Shown here piece after piece: positions 11,359-24,263 of a stretch of 64,000 nucleotides of DNA (within the stretch, counting starts at the first letter, position 1; every line of letters begins with the position of its first letter). The stretch is from positions 1,056,533 through 1,120,532 of the forward strand of contig RHPI01002262.1 in NCBI GenBank assembly GCA_009103225.1, read 5' to 3'. The notes below the pieces were generated by a model that made no database searches, was not told where the DNA came from, and saw only the letters and a program-made list of their open reading frames with translations. The translations under genes were made by a program, and so were the position numbers. Source of the stretch: Chlorokybus atmophyticus. Taxonomy: Eukaryota; Streptophyta; Chlorokybophyceae; Chlorokybales; Chlorokybaceae.

Positions 11359-14300
11359 ATGGCGGCGCTGTGGCTGTGGGTGTTGCTTGTCGTGTCGCAG
11401 TCATGCTGGACCACGGCACTGGCGCAGACGGCGCCGCCGCCACCAGCATGCCAGCCCGTGCTGAGCCCGCCGCCCGGGTGCCCCTCGGCGCAGGTCGCCC
11501 TGCCCTTCCGCCTGGAGTGGGTAGCCGACGAGGGCGGCGCGGTGCGGGACCAGGCCGGCGTCGGCACGGGCTTCACCATCGTAGACCCGGAGACCAACAC
11601 CACCCCGACTGGCTTGGCAGGCGCTTACGTGCCAGCCAACCTCCGAATTGCCACGGACCTTGGCAGCCTCAACATCCTATCTAATGCCGGCCAGGCCTAC
11701 CTCGCCGAAAATGCTCAGATTAACCGCCTTGGCGTGGAGGTTGACCCCAGCCAGAAGATCGTCATCACAACAACCCGTGAGTCCATGCTCACATGCTCAT
11801 GCATTCTCTCAGTCGCATCAACTTCTTTGACGCATGGCGCAAGTCTGGTGATCACTTTTCCTGCTTGTGTACATGTGTTTGTGCATGTAACACTCGTGTT
11901 CATGCATGCAATTGCAGTGGTGGATCCGCCGACGGGGTCGTCGTATGAGCAGGGCGGTCTGTGGTTCGGGTTGGGTCAGGACGACTACGTGAAGCTGACT
12001 GTGCTTGATGCCCCCTACCCGCCGTACGGACCCTCCGTTGAGGTGTTGATCGAAGCAGCAGGCCAGCGCATCAACTCCACCATGGGTGAGTTAGAGTCAT
12101 TGTGTGTCATGTTATGTACTCATGCTCGCATGTCTTACACTGTCTGTGTTTTAGCGAGGCCCGGAAAGGCGCCGGTGAGCTTCTCGGGCCAGCAGGTGAC
12201 GCTTGTGCTTGAGGTGGACCCGGTGAATGCTACGATCACGAGCAAGTACGCAGTAAATGCGGGGCCCCTGTTGATTGTGGCCGACAAGATGCCTCTCCCC
12301 CTCTCCATCCTGCGCACGCCCCGTCTCGCAGGCATCTTCGCCTCTTCTACAAGAGGCACGGACGCTAACTGGGCCTTTGCATCGTTCTCCATCACAGGAA
12401 CACCCGTGCCAGCAACCTCTGCACCCGTGAGTGTTTGTTTTATTGTCTGTTGGGGTTGTTAGTAAAATTGCTAGCCTTGTTGGGGGTGATGTTGATGGTG
12501 GTCATCACGCCTTGGCAAGATCGTCATTGCATCTCATCTTGAGAAGACAGGCAGTCAGATGTTGCAAGCAAAAACCGGGTCGTTGCAGCTTAGCTGTCTC
12601 TGTCAAACTGCTGCGAGTGCTGTCTTGGTGCTGAGACCACCAATCACATAAGATGTCTCGTGGCTTGGAACAGCTTCCTCCTGAGTGATGTGTCATGCAT
12701 GCGCGGGACAGTCTGTCAGCAAGATTGTGGCGTTATGCATGAAGTCTCCATTCGTTTCGTCCAAGCAGCACGGTGATGTGAGTTTGTTGTTGAGTTTGCT
12801 GATTACCTGGTAGTTGCCCTGGTGGGTGGCACCCATACCATGGCAGCTGGCACGCTTGCATGCAGCAGAAAGATAGATGCTCCCAAAGTCTGCTGCGCTG
12901 TCTGTATATTGCCGTACTGGTGGCTCACGCATGTTGCGGCTGAGGGTGTAACCAATTCAGTGTGTGTGCATGGGTGTGTGCATGCGCATGCCTTCACGTC
13001 TGTAGCCACAAGTCTTGGCTGGTGGCCTTTCTGCCTGTACCCCTCCTCTGCTGGTTACCAACTGTGCTTACCACACTGGCTGTTGTGTGCAGCCCCCGCC
13101 TCCAGCATGTCCACCCGTTATCAACCCCGCACCTGGTTGCCCCGCTGTGGTCGTCTCGGTTCCCTTCACACCAAGCTGGTGCGCCGACGCTGGTGGCTCC
13201 GTCCGTGATGCGAGCAATGTTGGGACGGGTTTCACCTTGGTTCAGAGCGGTGCCAACTCGGCATACCTCCCCGGCAACCTGCGCGTGGCTTTCACACCTG
13301 CGTGCACGCTGAGCTACACCACTACTTCCGGCGGCCTTGGGTACCAGGACAGCCAAGACAACCTCATCGTGGTGGGTGTGTCACAACCCGCCAGCGGCAT
13401 GGTCGTGCAAACAACCATCTCTAATCCACCCTCGGGCGCGGGCAATGGTAGCTACGAGCAGGCCGGGTTGTTCATTGGCATCAACCAGAAGATCTACATT
13501 GCATTGAAGGTTGTGTCGGGTTTGGGCGTGACGCTCGCCACGCAGTCGTACTCAGCCAATAGTGCCGTCACATACAAGGCGTACGACCTCAGCACGCACC
13601 AGGTGACGATCAGGCTCACATACCAGCCCGGACCGAGCACTGTGGTGGCGGACTTCTGGAGGGACGCCGCCGCACCCATCCGCGTGGGAAGCTTCCCCAT
13701 CCCCACGAGCATAACATCGGGGTCACGCATCTATGTTGGCCTCCTGGGCTCAACCAACAAAGGACCCGCACCTGTCACGTTTACCTTCAAGTCCTTCAGT
13801 ATATCCCTTCCGGTGAGTTATACCCCAGCATCTAATACCTTGGTCGCCGTGAGCGGGTGCGCGCATGGGCACGTGCATTCATATACCTGTGCTCGAGTCT
13901 TTGCGTGTGTTGTATTTGTTGCGTCTCTCATACTGTTCTGTGCAGGCGATCCCGAGTCCGCCTCCGCCGCCGATAACTCCCCCTCCCCCTCCTCCTCCTC
14001 CCCCTTCCCCTCCACCGCTGCCGCCCACGCCTCCTCCTCCTCCTCCGTCCCCCCCGCCACCAGTGGGTTCATGCCCACCGGTGAAGACGCCCACATCCAA
14101 CTGCCCTCCCGTGGTTGTGGTCCTGCCCTACTATATTGAGTACGGCCAGGCTCAGGGCGGTCAGGTGGTCGACGCGGGCGGCCTCGGCACGGGCTTCACC
14201 TTTGTGGAGCAGCAGGACTTCTCTGTGGGGTACGTGCCCTCGCAGCTGCGCATCTCGAGGCAATACAACTACTTCCGCTACACCGCTACGGTGGGCTCAA

Positions 14301-16435
14301 GCGACCAGTATACGAACAACCAGAACAACAAGCTCGGGATTGGCATCCGGCCCCCGAGCGACACCATTGTGCTGCAGACCACGGTGGCAAAGCCTCCAGC
14401 CACGCCTGTGGGAGCGTGCTACGGCCTCTGGTTCGGGTCCGATCAGGACAACTATGTCACGCTGATGGTGTGCAACAAGGCCACGGTTCAGGTTGTGAGG
14501 ATGATCAATGAGGACAGCGGGGCCATAGCGTACTCGACGGCCACCAACGTGGCGGACCTTTCCACGACGAACCTCTACCTGGAGCTCCGGTGCAATCCGC
14601 AGACGCAGGAGGTGACGGGCTTCTTCACGCGCGCCGGCACGCGCACACAGGTGGGAACAGTCATCACGCAGTCCGCGCTGTGGTCGTTCGACGCCGCCAC
14701 CATCGACCCTGCGGCCGGCACCAACACCTTCGCTGGCATTGGTGGCTTCACCGCTAAGGCTGCAGACACTGTCACATACACAGTGTACCGCTTCTCCGCA
14801 GAGTTCCTGCCATCGCCGCCTCCCCTTCAGAACCAAGTACGCCTCTCTCGCTGTGTGCGCGTGCACATGCATTCTTGTCACCATTTTGCCAAGCAGTGAG
14901 CTTCATTGACCCGTGTCCATGTTGTGTTATGCGCAGTACCCTTTCATCCGGCACGATTACAGCTTGGACTGGTCACCGACAGGCATGGCGTGGGGGCCAG
15001 GTAGGTGTTGATGGTTATGTCAAAGTGTCTCAGCCATACTGTTCACTTGCAAAGCCTTGACTGGTGTGCATGTGTGTGTCTCGCAGACAACAGGCTTTAC
15101 GTTGTTGACTACGCGGGCGTGATCCGCACAATTACGTTTGACAGCAACTGGGGAATCACGTCCACGGTGTTGAGCAACACGCTGAAGGGCCTGTTGACTC
15201 TCGGTATTGTGATCGACCCTTCGTCTACGGCCTCGAATGTGTCGCTGATCATCTCCCTTTCCAAAGGCACGGGCGGGAAGCGCGACCTGGGCATTGGCAA
15301 CTCGGGTGTGATCACGCGCATGTGCTGCGGCCCCACTTTCACTCAAAGAGCGGACATCATCGTGGGTCTCCCACGCTCAAGCGCCGACCATGCCACCAAC
15401 AGCCTGGTGTGGGGCCCCGACGGATTGTTGTATTGGTCTCAGGGGTCCAATACGGGCGCGGGCGCGGGCAATGACTATCCCAACAACTTTGGTGTGCGGC
15501 CCGAGCAGATTATGACGGCGGGTATCTACCGAGCCAACATACTGGACCCCGCATGGAACTTGGCGACGCATGGGAACTGCACCACCGCGTACGACGAGCA
15601 GACGGGCTTATCCGGCAAGTCTATCCCGCCTACGTGCGCTGCCACGCAGTTTGCCGACGGCATACGCAATACGTATCAAGTAATGTGGCACTCCAATGGA
15701 CACCTGTACTGCGGGGTCAATGGCTTGGGACTCCCCGCCACGGTTCCGTATAGGCCCTACCCAGACTGCGAGGGCACGCTCACATATCAGTTCCCGCTCG
15801 ATCCACGTGACCCCGGCTCGCAACCGGACTTGTTCCTCATGGTTGAGGAAGGCTTGCATTATGGCCACCCGTCACCCGTCAAGGGTCAGTGTGTCTTCTT
15901 CGACGGCAAGTTCCAGAACGTCACGATAACAGTAAGTCCATACGCTTATTGTGGGTGGCATGCACGTGCGAGATGACACGAGGTGCGCCTGTTCTTGATT
16001 GTGTGGCCTTGTTGTGTGGATGCAGGACCCCAACTATAGGCCACCTCTGGTCAACATGGGAGATCACAAGTCTCCCAATGGCATTATCGAGTACAAAGCC
16101 AACCGCTTCTGCGGCACGCTCAAGGTGAGTGCTTCGTTCGGTGAAACAACACTGACCCCCTTCACGCCTACGTTCACACATCTGACCCGACATCCTTGTA
16201 GGGGGACATACTCATCACGGAGTACTCGCTGCCGGACGATGTGTTGAGGGTGCGGATGTCCCAAGATGGGAGGGCGGTGGTATCAATGACGCCACTGGTG
16301 AACGGGTTCCTGGACCCGCTGCCCATCCTCGAGACACCCGATGGCACGCTCATTGTGGGCAGCTTTAATCAGCAGTCCCCCAAGCTCGGCAACCTCACCG
16401 TCCTCGTCCCCGACGACGCCAACCTCAAGTGCTGA
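11359..16435 (+). CDS. Secreted protein: three ConA-like modules, polyproline linker, C-terminal beta-propeller
   Basis: Nine exons (11359-11776, 11918-12085, 12155-12426, 13093-13812, 13946-14836, 14937-15000, 15087-15931, 16026-16124, 16202-16435) join in frame to 3711 nt, 1236 residues. The ATG in CCCATGG opens a signal peptide (MAALWLWVLLVV...ALA) and is preferred to an upstream in-frame ATG at 11305. Three repeats follow, each opening PPxCxPV-x-P-x-CP and carrying GTGFT; they resemble DUF1349/concanavalin-like beta-sandwiches, probably glycan-binding. The third is preceded by about 45 Pro/Ser-rich residues of pherophorin type. The C-terminal third (from about 14940) has propeller-like strands such as MAWGPDNRLYVVDYAG and LVWGPDGLLYW, similar to NHL or sorbosone/glucose dehydrogenase propellers; catalytic residues could not be confirmed. 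Likely secreted or in the extracellular matrix. One intron (666 bp) is far longer than the others (69-141 bp). Confidence 0.85.
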
Positions 16436-18439
16436 GGGCGCGCTCGATGATGATGATGATGACGATTTGGATGGGTGCGTGCATGCGTGTGGGTGTAGTA
16501 CACACTCGCAATCAATCGTCTCTCTCTCTCTGAGGCTGGTGCGCGGGTGTTGCCGTGCGATTCTTTGATGGATTGTGCGCAGATTATTTAATGTAGTTTG
16601 TATTATTGATTAGTTGTCTCCCCCCCTCACCCTACCCTGACGCACATTGACATCCACTTGAGCGGGCCGGCTCTCGCGTGCGTAAAAAGCTGTTGCTAGA
16701 CGGCCAATTGTGTTTGCTGTGTATGCTTGAGCGGCAGATGCAGAGCATTAGCAGTTGAGGGGGAGCTTAGTTGAAGGATTTCTTTAGCTTGTGACAGTTG
16801 GATTTGTCTGGTATGGTGGACTCCATATTAGAATAGTATACATCATTGGTGGTAGCTTGTTGTGCGGTTTGGCAATGTAGATATGTCGCTTGGTGATTAT
16901 GGTGTGCAGTCTTATTACATTTTGTGACTTGTGCCAATCATCACGAACTTCTTTTGTACCTTGCATGTAAGCACGTGTACATGTGCATGCTACGCTCATG
17001 AGCAATGCACATGTGCATGCTAGACGCGCACGCATGCACAAGCTCAAGCACTTGCTTTTGCATACCTTAAATTCTGAAATTCGTGCATGCCTTAGGCGAC
17101 ATATTCGGTTTTACCAAACCTCCCACACCAGCACTGGCCATTTAAAGAAGAGTGTAGAGTGTGGTGGGGTGTGGAAAAAACAGCTATACCGTGGTTGGAA
17201 TTATCCCAGTGTGTCGAGTGTGAGAGGGAAGTCTACTGTTTGCAATATTTTCGTCGACTTCTTACCAAAGTGGTTGTGCGCTTTGAGACTCGCAAGGAGT
17301 ATACCTTGTTGTCATGAATGAAGGTATTTTGGTAATGCTCAAGAGCAGCTTTGCGTAGCTTCATGCTCGTGTTAATGATTTGTCTGCAATGCAGAAAATG
17401 CGTATCATACTCTGTTTTATCATGACTCAATGCATGCATATGGCATCGATGTGTAGCCTGTTATTGCATAAGCAAGGGGTATGTATCTGGGGAGACCACC
17501 GTGTATGCATGCAGGCCCTCAAGCGCTTGCGGACGGATCCTGCGAATGCAGCAAACTGAACTAACGCCCAAGGCGGCATATTCAACTTGTTGCTGCGCGA
17601 CGGCAGTGACACTATTGGCAACAGCCTGAGGGATTGCCATCTATATGCCTCGTGCAGCGAACCTCATAAAAGATTCAGACATTCGCTAATAAACCTGCAT
17701 GCTTGCTAAACAAGCGCGTACTGTGGTGCCATCAATGCATTGTACATGGCCATTGTATATCAAGGGCCCGGACTGTTTAGCTCTCGCCCTTCTTGTGTTG
17801 ACACTGAAACAAGCATGCGTTTGACATTTTGCATGTGCAATGCTTGCGACAGCAATGCTGCGCACACTGCAATGCACAATTGCTTCCAATCCATGACTTT
17901 GTTGCGAAATGTCAATCACCAAGCAACGAGTAACCTCAAAGTATTAACTGGATAGTGATGCATGCATTTCACCGCAAGTCTTCAACCGGAGTGAACAAAG
18001 CGAGTGTTATTATTCTGGCACTACTGCCATTGCTGCCTTTTCGCCAAGACTGACTTTGAGCCATAACGGGCTCAGCGTCGCGTAAAGCTGCTAGGTGAGG
18101 AGCGGTCGGCGCTTGTAGCTTTGGCAATCGTTATTAGGAGTTATTATTGCTATATGCTCGAGCACTGCGAAGCAGCAGCGACCAGTGACCATTTCGTAGA
18201 CTGACGCAAACTGTAAACGGACGGATGCGATGTGATGGAATGAAATGAACGGTAAGCAGCTGCAATAGCTTAGCGGCAGCACTGATAGTGTCGTTAGCGG
18301 AAGCCATGTTTAAAGCTGTTGGACTGCAGAATGAGGACAACAGTGCTACAACCATCATGCAGGGAGCTGCTGAAGTGAGTAGCACACCCGCTTATTTATG
18401 GTTGGCACACATGCTTTGCTTTGTTGCTTCCACACAAGT
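16436..18439. other. Intergenic, no supported gene
   Basis: It starts with the 3' flank of the secreted-protein gene, including a GAT-rich run at 16447-16463 and a CT run near 16520. The rest has short open frames only. A 23-codon open stretch from the ATG at 18306 ends at a good GTGAGT donor (18375), but I could not join it in phase to a later exon, so it is not called as a gene. Confidence 0.5.
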
Positions 18440-18815
18440 TCTCACTTCAGCTGATCAGTTGCCCCATCTGCAAGCTTGTGTGCCGCGCTTTCCTTTCAGT
18501 TGATCAACATGCATACCTTTCAGCTGCAGGCTTACATGGCAACACTTGTGCAATGTTTGCCAAACAGCCCGTTGCATACCTACACCGATCAGTAGCCCCA
18601 GCTGGGGAGCTTGTGTACCGTGCTTTTGTTTCAGCTGATCATTTGCCCCAGCTGCAAGTTTGTATACCATGCTTTCCTTTCAGCTGATCAGCATGAATAC
18701 CTTTCAGCTAAAGGCTTACATGGCAGCACTTGTGCACTGTTTGCCAAACAGCTCAGTGCATACGTAAAAACTGATCAGTTGCCCCAGTTGGGAGCTTGTG
18801 TGCTATGCTTGAGGT
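18440..18815 (+). repeat. Tandem repeat of about 184 bp, two full copies and a partial third
   Basis: The phrase CCTTTCAG-TTGATCA-CATG-ATACC at 18492 recurs at 18676 (184 bp apart), followed each time by a conserved block ending in tgTTTGCCAAACAGC. The motif GATCAGTTGCCCCA recurs at about 18452 and 18775, with a diverged copy near 18585. Shorter internal echoes of cagctgatca...gccccag suggest nested duplication. No coding role is apparent. Confidence 0.7.
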
Positions 18816-19866
18816 TTTAAATCCAGTGATATGATTCTTTTTACTGGTGCCTTCACGAATAACTGGTTGTTAAGCTAGTACTGCAGCGCTAGCTCATCGA
18901 GTAATTGCTTATTTAGCTAATACAACAATGCTACTTTAAAGTGAATCAGCCTTGCGTGACAAGTGATTGGTTATTGACCTAGTAATGCAGTGCTAGCTCA
19001 GCTGTAACATATAGCTTGTAATGCAAAGCTTGATCATTTAATCAAATTTGGTTTATGGCTGTGCAAGCACATCTGAGCAGCCTACAAAATATAACAAGCA
19101 ACCGATAGGTGAGTTGCTTAATTGCAGCATGATGCTGGACAATTATATACCACGTTACAAATGTGTCAAATTTTGGTGTCCTATCAGCCATGCAGTGTGC
19201 TCAGAAGACAGTTAAGCAGCTAAGGGCAAAATGCAAAGCCGAGCAGAACGTTTTTACCACCTCACTTCGAAAGGCGCAGCTTTCGAAGACAGTGTGTACA
19301 GCTCTTCAATTACCCATTATAGAGCCAGGCTCTCAATGCAAGGCTAACCCTCATTCTGATGGAGGTAGACAGAAAAAGCGGCCCAGTGGTGCCCTGAGAC
19401 TCCCCGGGTGCGCAATCTTAGTAGAAACATGTAATTGGCCCCTACATGTGGGACTCCATGCTTGCTGCAGTATACCGACACTTGTTGCGCAGAGAAAAGC
19501 ATTGCGTTATTAAGAACTGCACGCACATTCGAAGAATCAATAATAACCTCTACCGCACGCATTGCCAGGAATAAAAGATGCAGGAGGATCGAGAGTGACT
19601 GATGTGATGTTTATTCCCTAGCATCCCGTATTGATTGAGATCTACAATGCGTACCATGTCTGCTGCTCAGCTCCTTAACATGCACGGCGTTAAACTGCTT
19701 TAAGAAGAATTTTAATGGTGCTCATTTATTTTGCTACGAGCACCATCTGGAGAAATAGCGCCAGCAATATCTTGCGCAAGCGGCTACTGTAGCATCACAT
19801 TTGCTCGATTGGTCTTTTTTTAACTTGACAACGTGCGCCTAGTGGACGAAAATCTGATAACGACGA

Positions 19867-20298
19867 GTGCGACAATGTTACCATGAGACCAGATTGTTCC
19901 AAGGGCAAAACCATAAGTACCCAGCAGGAGCGTGCTATACTTGTGGTGGGACAATCTCAGAGGGCACAGGTGGCCGAAAGTGCGGGAAGTGCCGAAAGAT
20001 GGGGACAACGTACGCGGCTTCAGTGAAGATGATGATGATTGACTGGGTAAGCACGGAGAAAGCAGCAAAACGGTTCCCGCAGTCAGTAGCTGCAGATTAT
20101 ACATCATATATGCAAAGCGATGATAACGTAGCATTTATTGCAATCATTAACGGATTGTCCATATCAGACGCTGTAGAGCTAGCGCGCAGAGAGAACCTTG
20201 CAGCTAAGCGCAAAGCAAAGGGCCTTAACCAACCAGAATATAACTCTATACTCTCGTTTAAGGAGATGATGCGGGTGCACTTGGTCAGACGTACTTAA
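19867..20298 (+). CDS. Open frame with a CxxC...CxxC zinc ribbon, probable last exon
   Basis: A 143-codon open frame ends at a TAA near 20298. It contains CYTCGG...CGKC, two CxxC pairs about 13 residues apart, followed by basic and hydrophobic helices. No in-frame ATG precedes the zinc ribbon, so this is more likely a 3' exon than a whole gene. An upstream open stretch at about 19190-19400 (rich in Lys, Gln and Cys) could be an earlier exon, but the splice phase could not be settled. I do not recognise the family. The palindrome cluster starting about 100 bp after its stop suggests a mobile-element gene. Confidence 0.35.
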   Translation: MRQCYHETRLFQGQNHKYPAGACYTCGGTISEGTGGRKCGKCRKMGTTYAASVKMMMIDWVSTEKAAKRFPQSVAADYTSYMQSDDNVAFIAIINGLSISDAVELARRENLAAKRKAKGLNQPEYNSILSFKEMMRVHLVRRT

Positions 20299-20394
20299 TA
20301 CGCTTTGATACTTAGAGGTCTACTAGGGGTGCATATTAAGTGTTGGAGTCATGGGTGGGCTCAAAGAAGACATTAACATACGGAATTTTTTCCG

Positions 20395-20940
20395 CGGATG
20401 GCCCTGGTCCGCACATACGGATCAGGGTCAAATTGCCCGGGCGGCTTGGGGTCCGGACGAGAGTCGCCCGCCTTGGTCTGCGCGCGGGGACCAGGGCTGG
20501 TATAAACAATACGTAATTGTCCCACAGTCCCCAAAAACCGGACCAGCCCCAAGTGCTTTTAACATGGCGAGCTTAACAGAACCAATGCTGGTCTGCCATG
20601 CGTGTTGCTGCATGGACTAAGGATGGTCCGCTCTTGGCACGATTATGCTGAGAAAATCACCAGTACTGGTACCGCGTAGCACGACCATCCCTAGATTGCA
20701 CCGTTGAACCATGCATGGTCCGTTTGTAATGTGAACGTCAGCCCGGACAGTTCGCACAGATGGTCCCGAGCAATGGGACCAACCATGGCTTTGCCGGTGG
20801 GACCATGCCTGGTCCACACCCAGCAATTGCTGCATTCCAAAACTCACAGCATTAGTCCACGCTTGCATCCAAAGACTAGCATTGGTGCACGACACCCGCT
20901 GGCATCCTGCACCAATGCTACTCTGTGACCCATGCACCAG
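20395..20940. repeat. Cluster of GGACC...GGTCC-type palindromic boxes
   Basis: Many short inverted motifs built on GGACC/GGTCC or ACCAT/ATGGT lie within 550 bp. Examples are ACCATGCATGGT near 20709, TGGTCC...GGGACCA near 20761-20787, GGGACCATGCCTGGTCC near 20801, and GGTCC-rich phrases at 20406-20500. The box type matches those at both ends of the 43485-55696 element, so this is probably the subterminal part of a related element whose limits I could not define. Confidence 0.5.
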
Positions 20941-22875
20941 CTATTCACATAAACGAATTGTAAACAATTGTATTATATGGTGCGTGCCTGGCAACCAGCA
21001 TAATGTCAAATAGCTATGCTAATTGCAACAGCATTTTCGTAACTACTACTCTCCAGCGCTCATGGACCACCTATAATGAGGTTGAGGCGCACGCTGCTCA
21101 CACCATGTGGTCTAGGCACGCACACCTTCCTTCTTGCACAGTACTTGCGTTTGTAGAGGGCCTGTCAGCTGAACAAGTGCACGCCGTGTGCGCCAACATC
21201 TGTTGTTGACGTACACACTGCGCGCACTCTTTGTAAGAGCCACACAGCAAGCTGTGAAACACATTGTACATTCCTTAAAGGTAGCAACTTTGCACAAATC
21301 TGATACCTATCAGTCTTGCAATAATGTCCTACATGGCTCCCATCGCCCCATGATGCGGAACCTCTTGGACACGGGCGTTTCACTTTCAGCCGGCATGCCT
21401 GCATTCATATAGAGTAGTGAGTACGTACAAGCACATACACAGAGCAACCGCTCATACATGGCACTATTAGCTTACAGCTTACCTGCCTACGAGCATATTC
21501 TATAGACTGTTGTGTGACACTGTGCACTGGTCACAGCTGTCATGCCCACGAGCGCTCTTTTGTTTGAGCGATCTATGCGCTCAAAACATACCTGGCCGTT
21601 TCCTCGTGTTCATCCCGCTTAGCTGACCACCCACTTCTCTTTGATTGCAAACCGCACAACCACTTGCATAATACGCTTTGTTGGAAAGCTGACCATGGGC
21701 CTGGTCGCAAAAGGGAAGAGGTGCCACGCTCTCCATTAGCGCCACCTCCCTCTTCCGCCAGAATTCTCATTGCCGGCCAACTTGCGCACTGATACGTGTT
21801 TGCTCAGTGCCACGGCACACAGCCGCCAGCACCTGCAGCTTCTCATCATCCACTGAATTCTCGCGGGCGGTGCCGTGCATGGGCACACCATAAGCACAAT
21901 CAGCAATAAATCGAACAAGAAACTTATGGGACACAGCTAACAAACCTGATTGCCTTGATGATGCTGCGCATCCAGTTCTTCAAATACTCTCACCTGGTAT
22001 TTGCCCATCCGAACGTGCCTATTGAATCTGCATTCCCCGTTTTCATAGACGCAGTTTTCATAGACGCCTGGTATTTGCCCATCTGGCTCATGAACACAAG
22101 TGGCCACTCAACCGTTACGCTCTACGCATGCACTCCATTAGTTGCGAGTGTCATAGGCGATTCACTTGTGCACACTTTAGCCATCTACACGCAACGCATG
22201 TCTCGGACTTATTGGCATGCAGTGACAAAAACATAGACTGTGCACTGACTGACAATTTAAACTTACCTTTAGCTCGGCGCGTGTGTAATAATCCGGTGTC
22301 TTGCCATTGTCGCAAATTTTTCACGGTGACTGACTAAGGACTGAGGAACTGACTGGTGCCTGAGCCTGCCTGAGCCTGCCTGTCGCTACCTGAAATATAA
22401 CTTGTGGACTGTTGGGTTTGCCGTTGGCTTAAATGGACTGACGCAGACGGCCGCGGGCCGAAAGTGGTTGTCAGTGGCACTATCCGGCCGAGAGTTGTCA
22501 ACTAGTTACCCTTTGGTCGATGTGCATAGACGGCCGTTAGCCGGTAGTCACGGACAGCTGACAGCAATAGCCGACAGTTTCTTTGCCGTTACACTGCTGT
22601 TAATATGTGACCCTTGCCGTTTGACAAAAGTTGGCAATTCTTGCCGTAAGCCAACACTAACATGCCATGCAGCTTGTACAAACCTAGTACTAATTGTTTG
22701 GTCTTGCACCTATAAGCCCACAATATATACAATGTACCGGCAGTGGTGAGAGTATGTCCACTTGCAACTGAGCAGCCAACTTGCGCATGAAACTAAACTG
22801 CCCTATAACATTGAGTCTAGCTGTCGGACTCATGCGCAGCTTGTCAACCCGTGGTGCCTGCCTCAAAACTCCTCC
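20941..22875. other. No supported gene
   Basis: Only short, overlapping open frames without protein-like composition were seen. A run of CTGCCTGAGC-like repeats lies near 22360-22390, and several CCGnnAG-type inverted motifs lie at 22440-22570. Nothing else is supported. Confidence 0.5.
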
Positions 22876-23647
22876 TCAAACCCCCTCCTCCTGTTCCTCA
22901 CACGACAAGTGTTCTGCTTCAACGCCGGAGTCATCTTCATCCGCTGCCTCGCTCGCTGACAGTACAGCGGCTATTTCGTCCTTCAGCTTGAATGTCAGCG
23001 CCTCGCCGTGCACGCGCATGCGCTTGATGGTTGCTTTGAGAGTGACCACCTGCATTTGGTAATGCTGTAAGAGTGGCGTTACGGTAACTGAGGACTAGCC
23101 CATCAGCATACACATGCTTACCTTGTTTTCCGCTTTGTTGCACTCCGCCAGGCAGACAATCAGCCTGCCGCGCTGCTCTCGGTTCACTCTGACCAACATG
23201 GCAATCTGCAAGCATACTGCTTAATTACCGCTGGAAACATTAAACTAGGTCATGGATTACCCGCTCATGGTACTCCGCAGCTTCTCTTTTGCGACTTGTG
23301 AGCTCCCGCAAGTAGACATAAGCTGTGCATTTGCGGGATTGGTCATGGTGTTCATATGCATGACACTGGAGGTTGTGCGTGAGGGTGTGCATGTGGTATT
23401 GACGGTGTATGTCAAGTGCAAGATACTTGAGGCTGTGCATGTGCAAGATAAAAGAACCCTAGCATGTGGCATTGACAGTGCATCGTAACCCACCTTGGTT
23501 ATGCCAGTCTTGTTTGGTCCCTTCAATCATGTCGCCGTGGTCGCAGCTGCTGGTGGGTCGGATTTTCTTAAAGGCAGTATTGTGGTGTGCCTTCGCCCAC
23601 TCGGAGGGGGAAGCCCTATAAGATATCGCCCGAGTCACTGTTGTCAT
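22876..23647 (-). CDS. Small four-exon gene, 157-residue charged/coiled protein of unknown function
   Basis: On the minus strand, exons 23647-23494, 23322-23261, 23205-23122 and 23049-22876 have GT-AG junctions and phases that join exactly to 474 nt, ATG to TGA. The protein starts MTTVTRAISYRASPSEW, has a helical basic middle (YVYLRELTSRKREAAEYHER; IAMLVRVNREQRGRL) and an acidic tail (ASEAADEDDSGVEAE). No domain is recognised. Its start lies about 620 bp from that of the plus-strand Plavaka-like transposase, with a palindrome cluster between them, so the two are divergent. That position suggests an accessory protein of the same mobile element, which is inference. The consistent phasing over four exons makes the gene model itself reasonable. 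Confidence 0.6.
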
Positions 23648-23888
23648 TGGCTGTGCCCTTGGTAGGCATGGTGGGGTTTGACACCGAGGACACACCTCCG
23701 GCACCCTGCCCGCCCTGTGCGAACATGGAATTTATCCCGGACCTCGACCACAATGCCCACTACGCCCCTGGCAGCGCCGCCAACGATCCTCCAAACGCCA
23801 CATACCCTCGGCATCACGCCTCTGTAAGGGCATAGCTTGGCGGAGCTATCAATGGTGTTTTCATGCGCAGGGGGACTGACATTGCCAG

Positions 23889-24105
23889 AGTTGTCAATGG
23901 TACGAACTGCCATTGCCACTGTACAAAGGTACCATTTTAATGGTACCTTTTGGCAAAGGCATCTTCGTACAATGCCTATACCTTTTGGCAAAGGCATCTT
24001 CGTACCATTGAAACGGTTCAATCAGAATATATATGTATATAAAAATATCCAGAGACTCACCCTGGACGTGCAATGGCTCGATCGTACCATTATAATGGTA
24101 CGACG
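23889..24105. repeat. Cluster of GTACCAT...ATGGTAC palindromes in a divergent gene pair
   Basis: It contains a 26-bp inverted repeat at 23925-23950 (12-bp arms, TT centre), a 22-bp perfect palindrome at 24082-24103, single ATGGTACGA boxes, and a 35-bp direct repeat (CCTTTTGGCAAAGG plus flank at 23946 and 23981). It lies between the divergent starts at 23647 and 24264. It may be a subterminal region of a transposon, a two-way promoter, or both. Confidence 0.7.
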
Positions 24106-24147
24106 GAGCCAGTGACTGGCGGCCAAGTTTCCCGCCTCTGGCATGCA

Positions 24148-24196
24148 AGGGTAGCGGTGGCGGTGGCGGTGGCGGCGGCGGCGGCGGCGGCGGCGG
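24148..24196 (+). repeat. GGC/GGT triplet tract upstream of the transposase start
   Basis: Alternating GGTGGC then GGC repeats lie about 70 bp before the transposase ATG. A TTTCCCGCC motif, like an E2F site, precedes the tract at 24128-24136. Similar G-rich triplet tracts precede other mobile-element genes in the window. Confidence 0.7.
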
Positions 24197-24263
24197 GTGT
24201 GCGTGTTGCTGGATATGATGCAGGTTACATTGGCGACACCTGTGTCGACGTTAGTAGTGAGAT

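Noticed and set aside
18306-19400. Two further exons of a gene ending at 20298
   Set aside because: The donor after 18374 and the acceptor before 19188 do not join in the required phase, so no model could be supported.
23459-23835. Plus-strand open frame 23587-23835 as a gene
   Set aside because: It overlaps the phased first exon of the minus-strand gene and has no domain.
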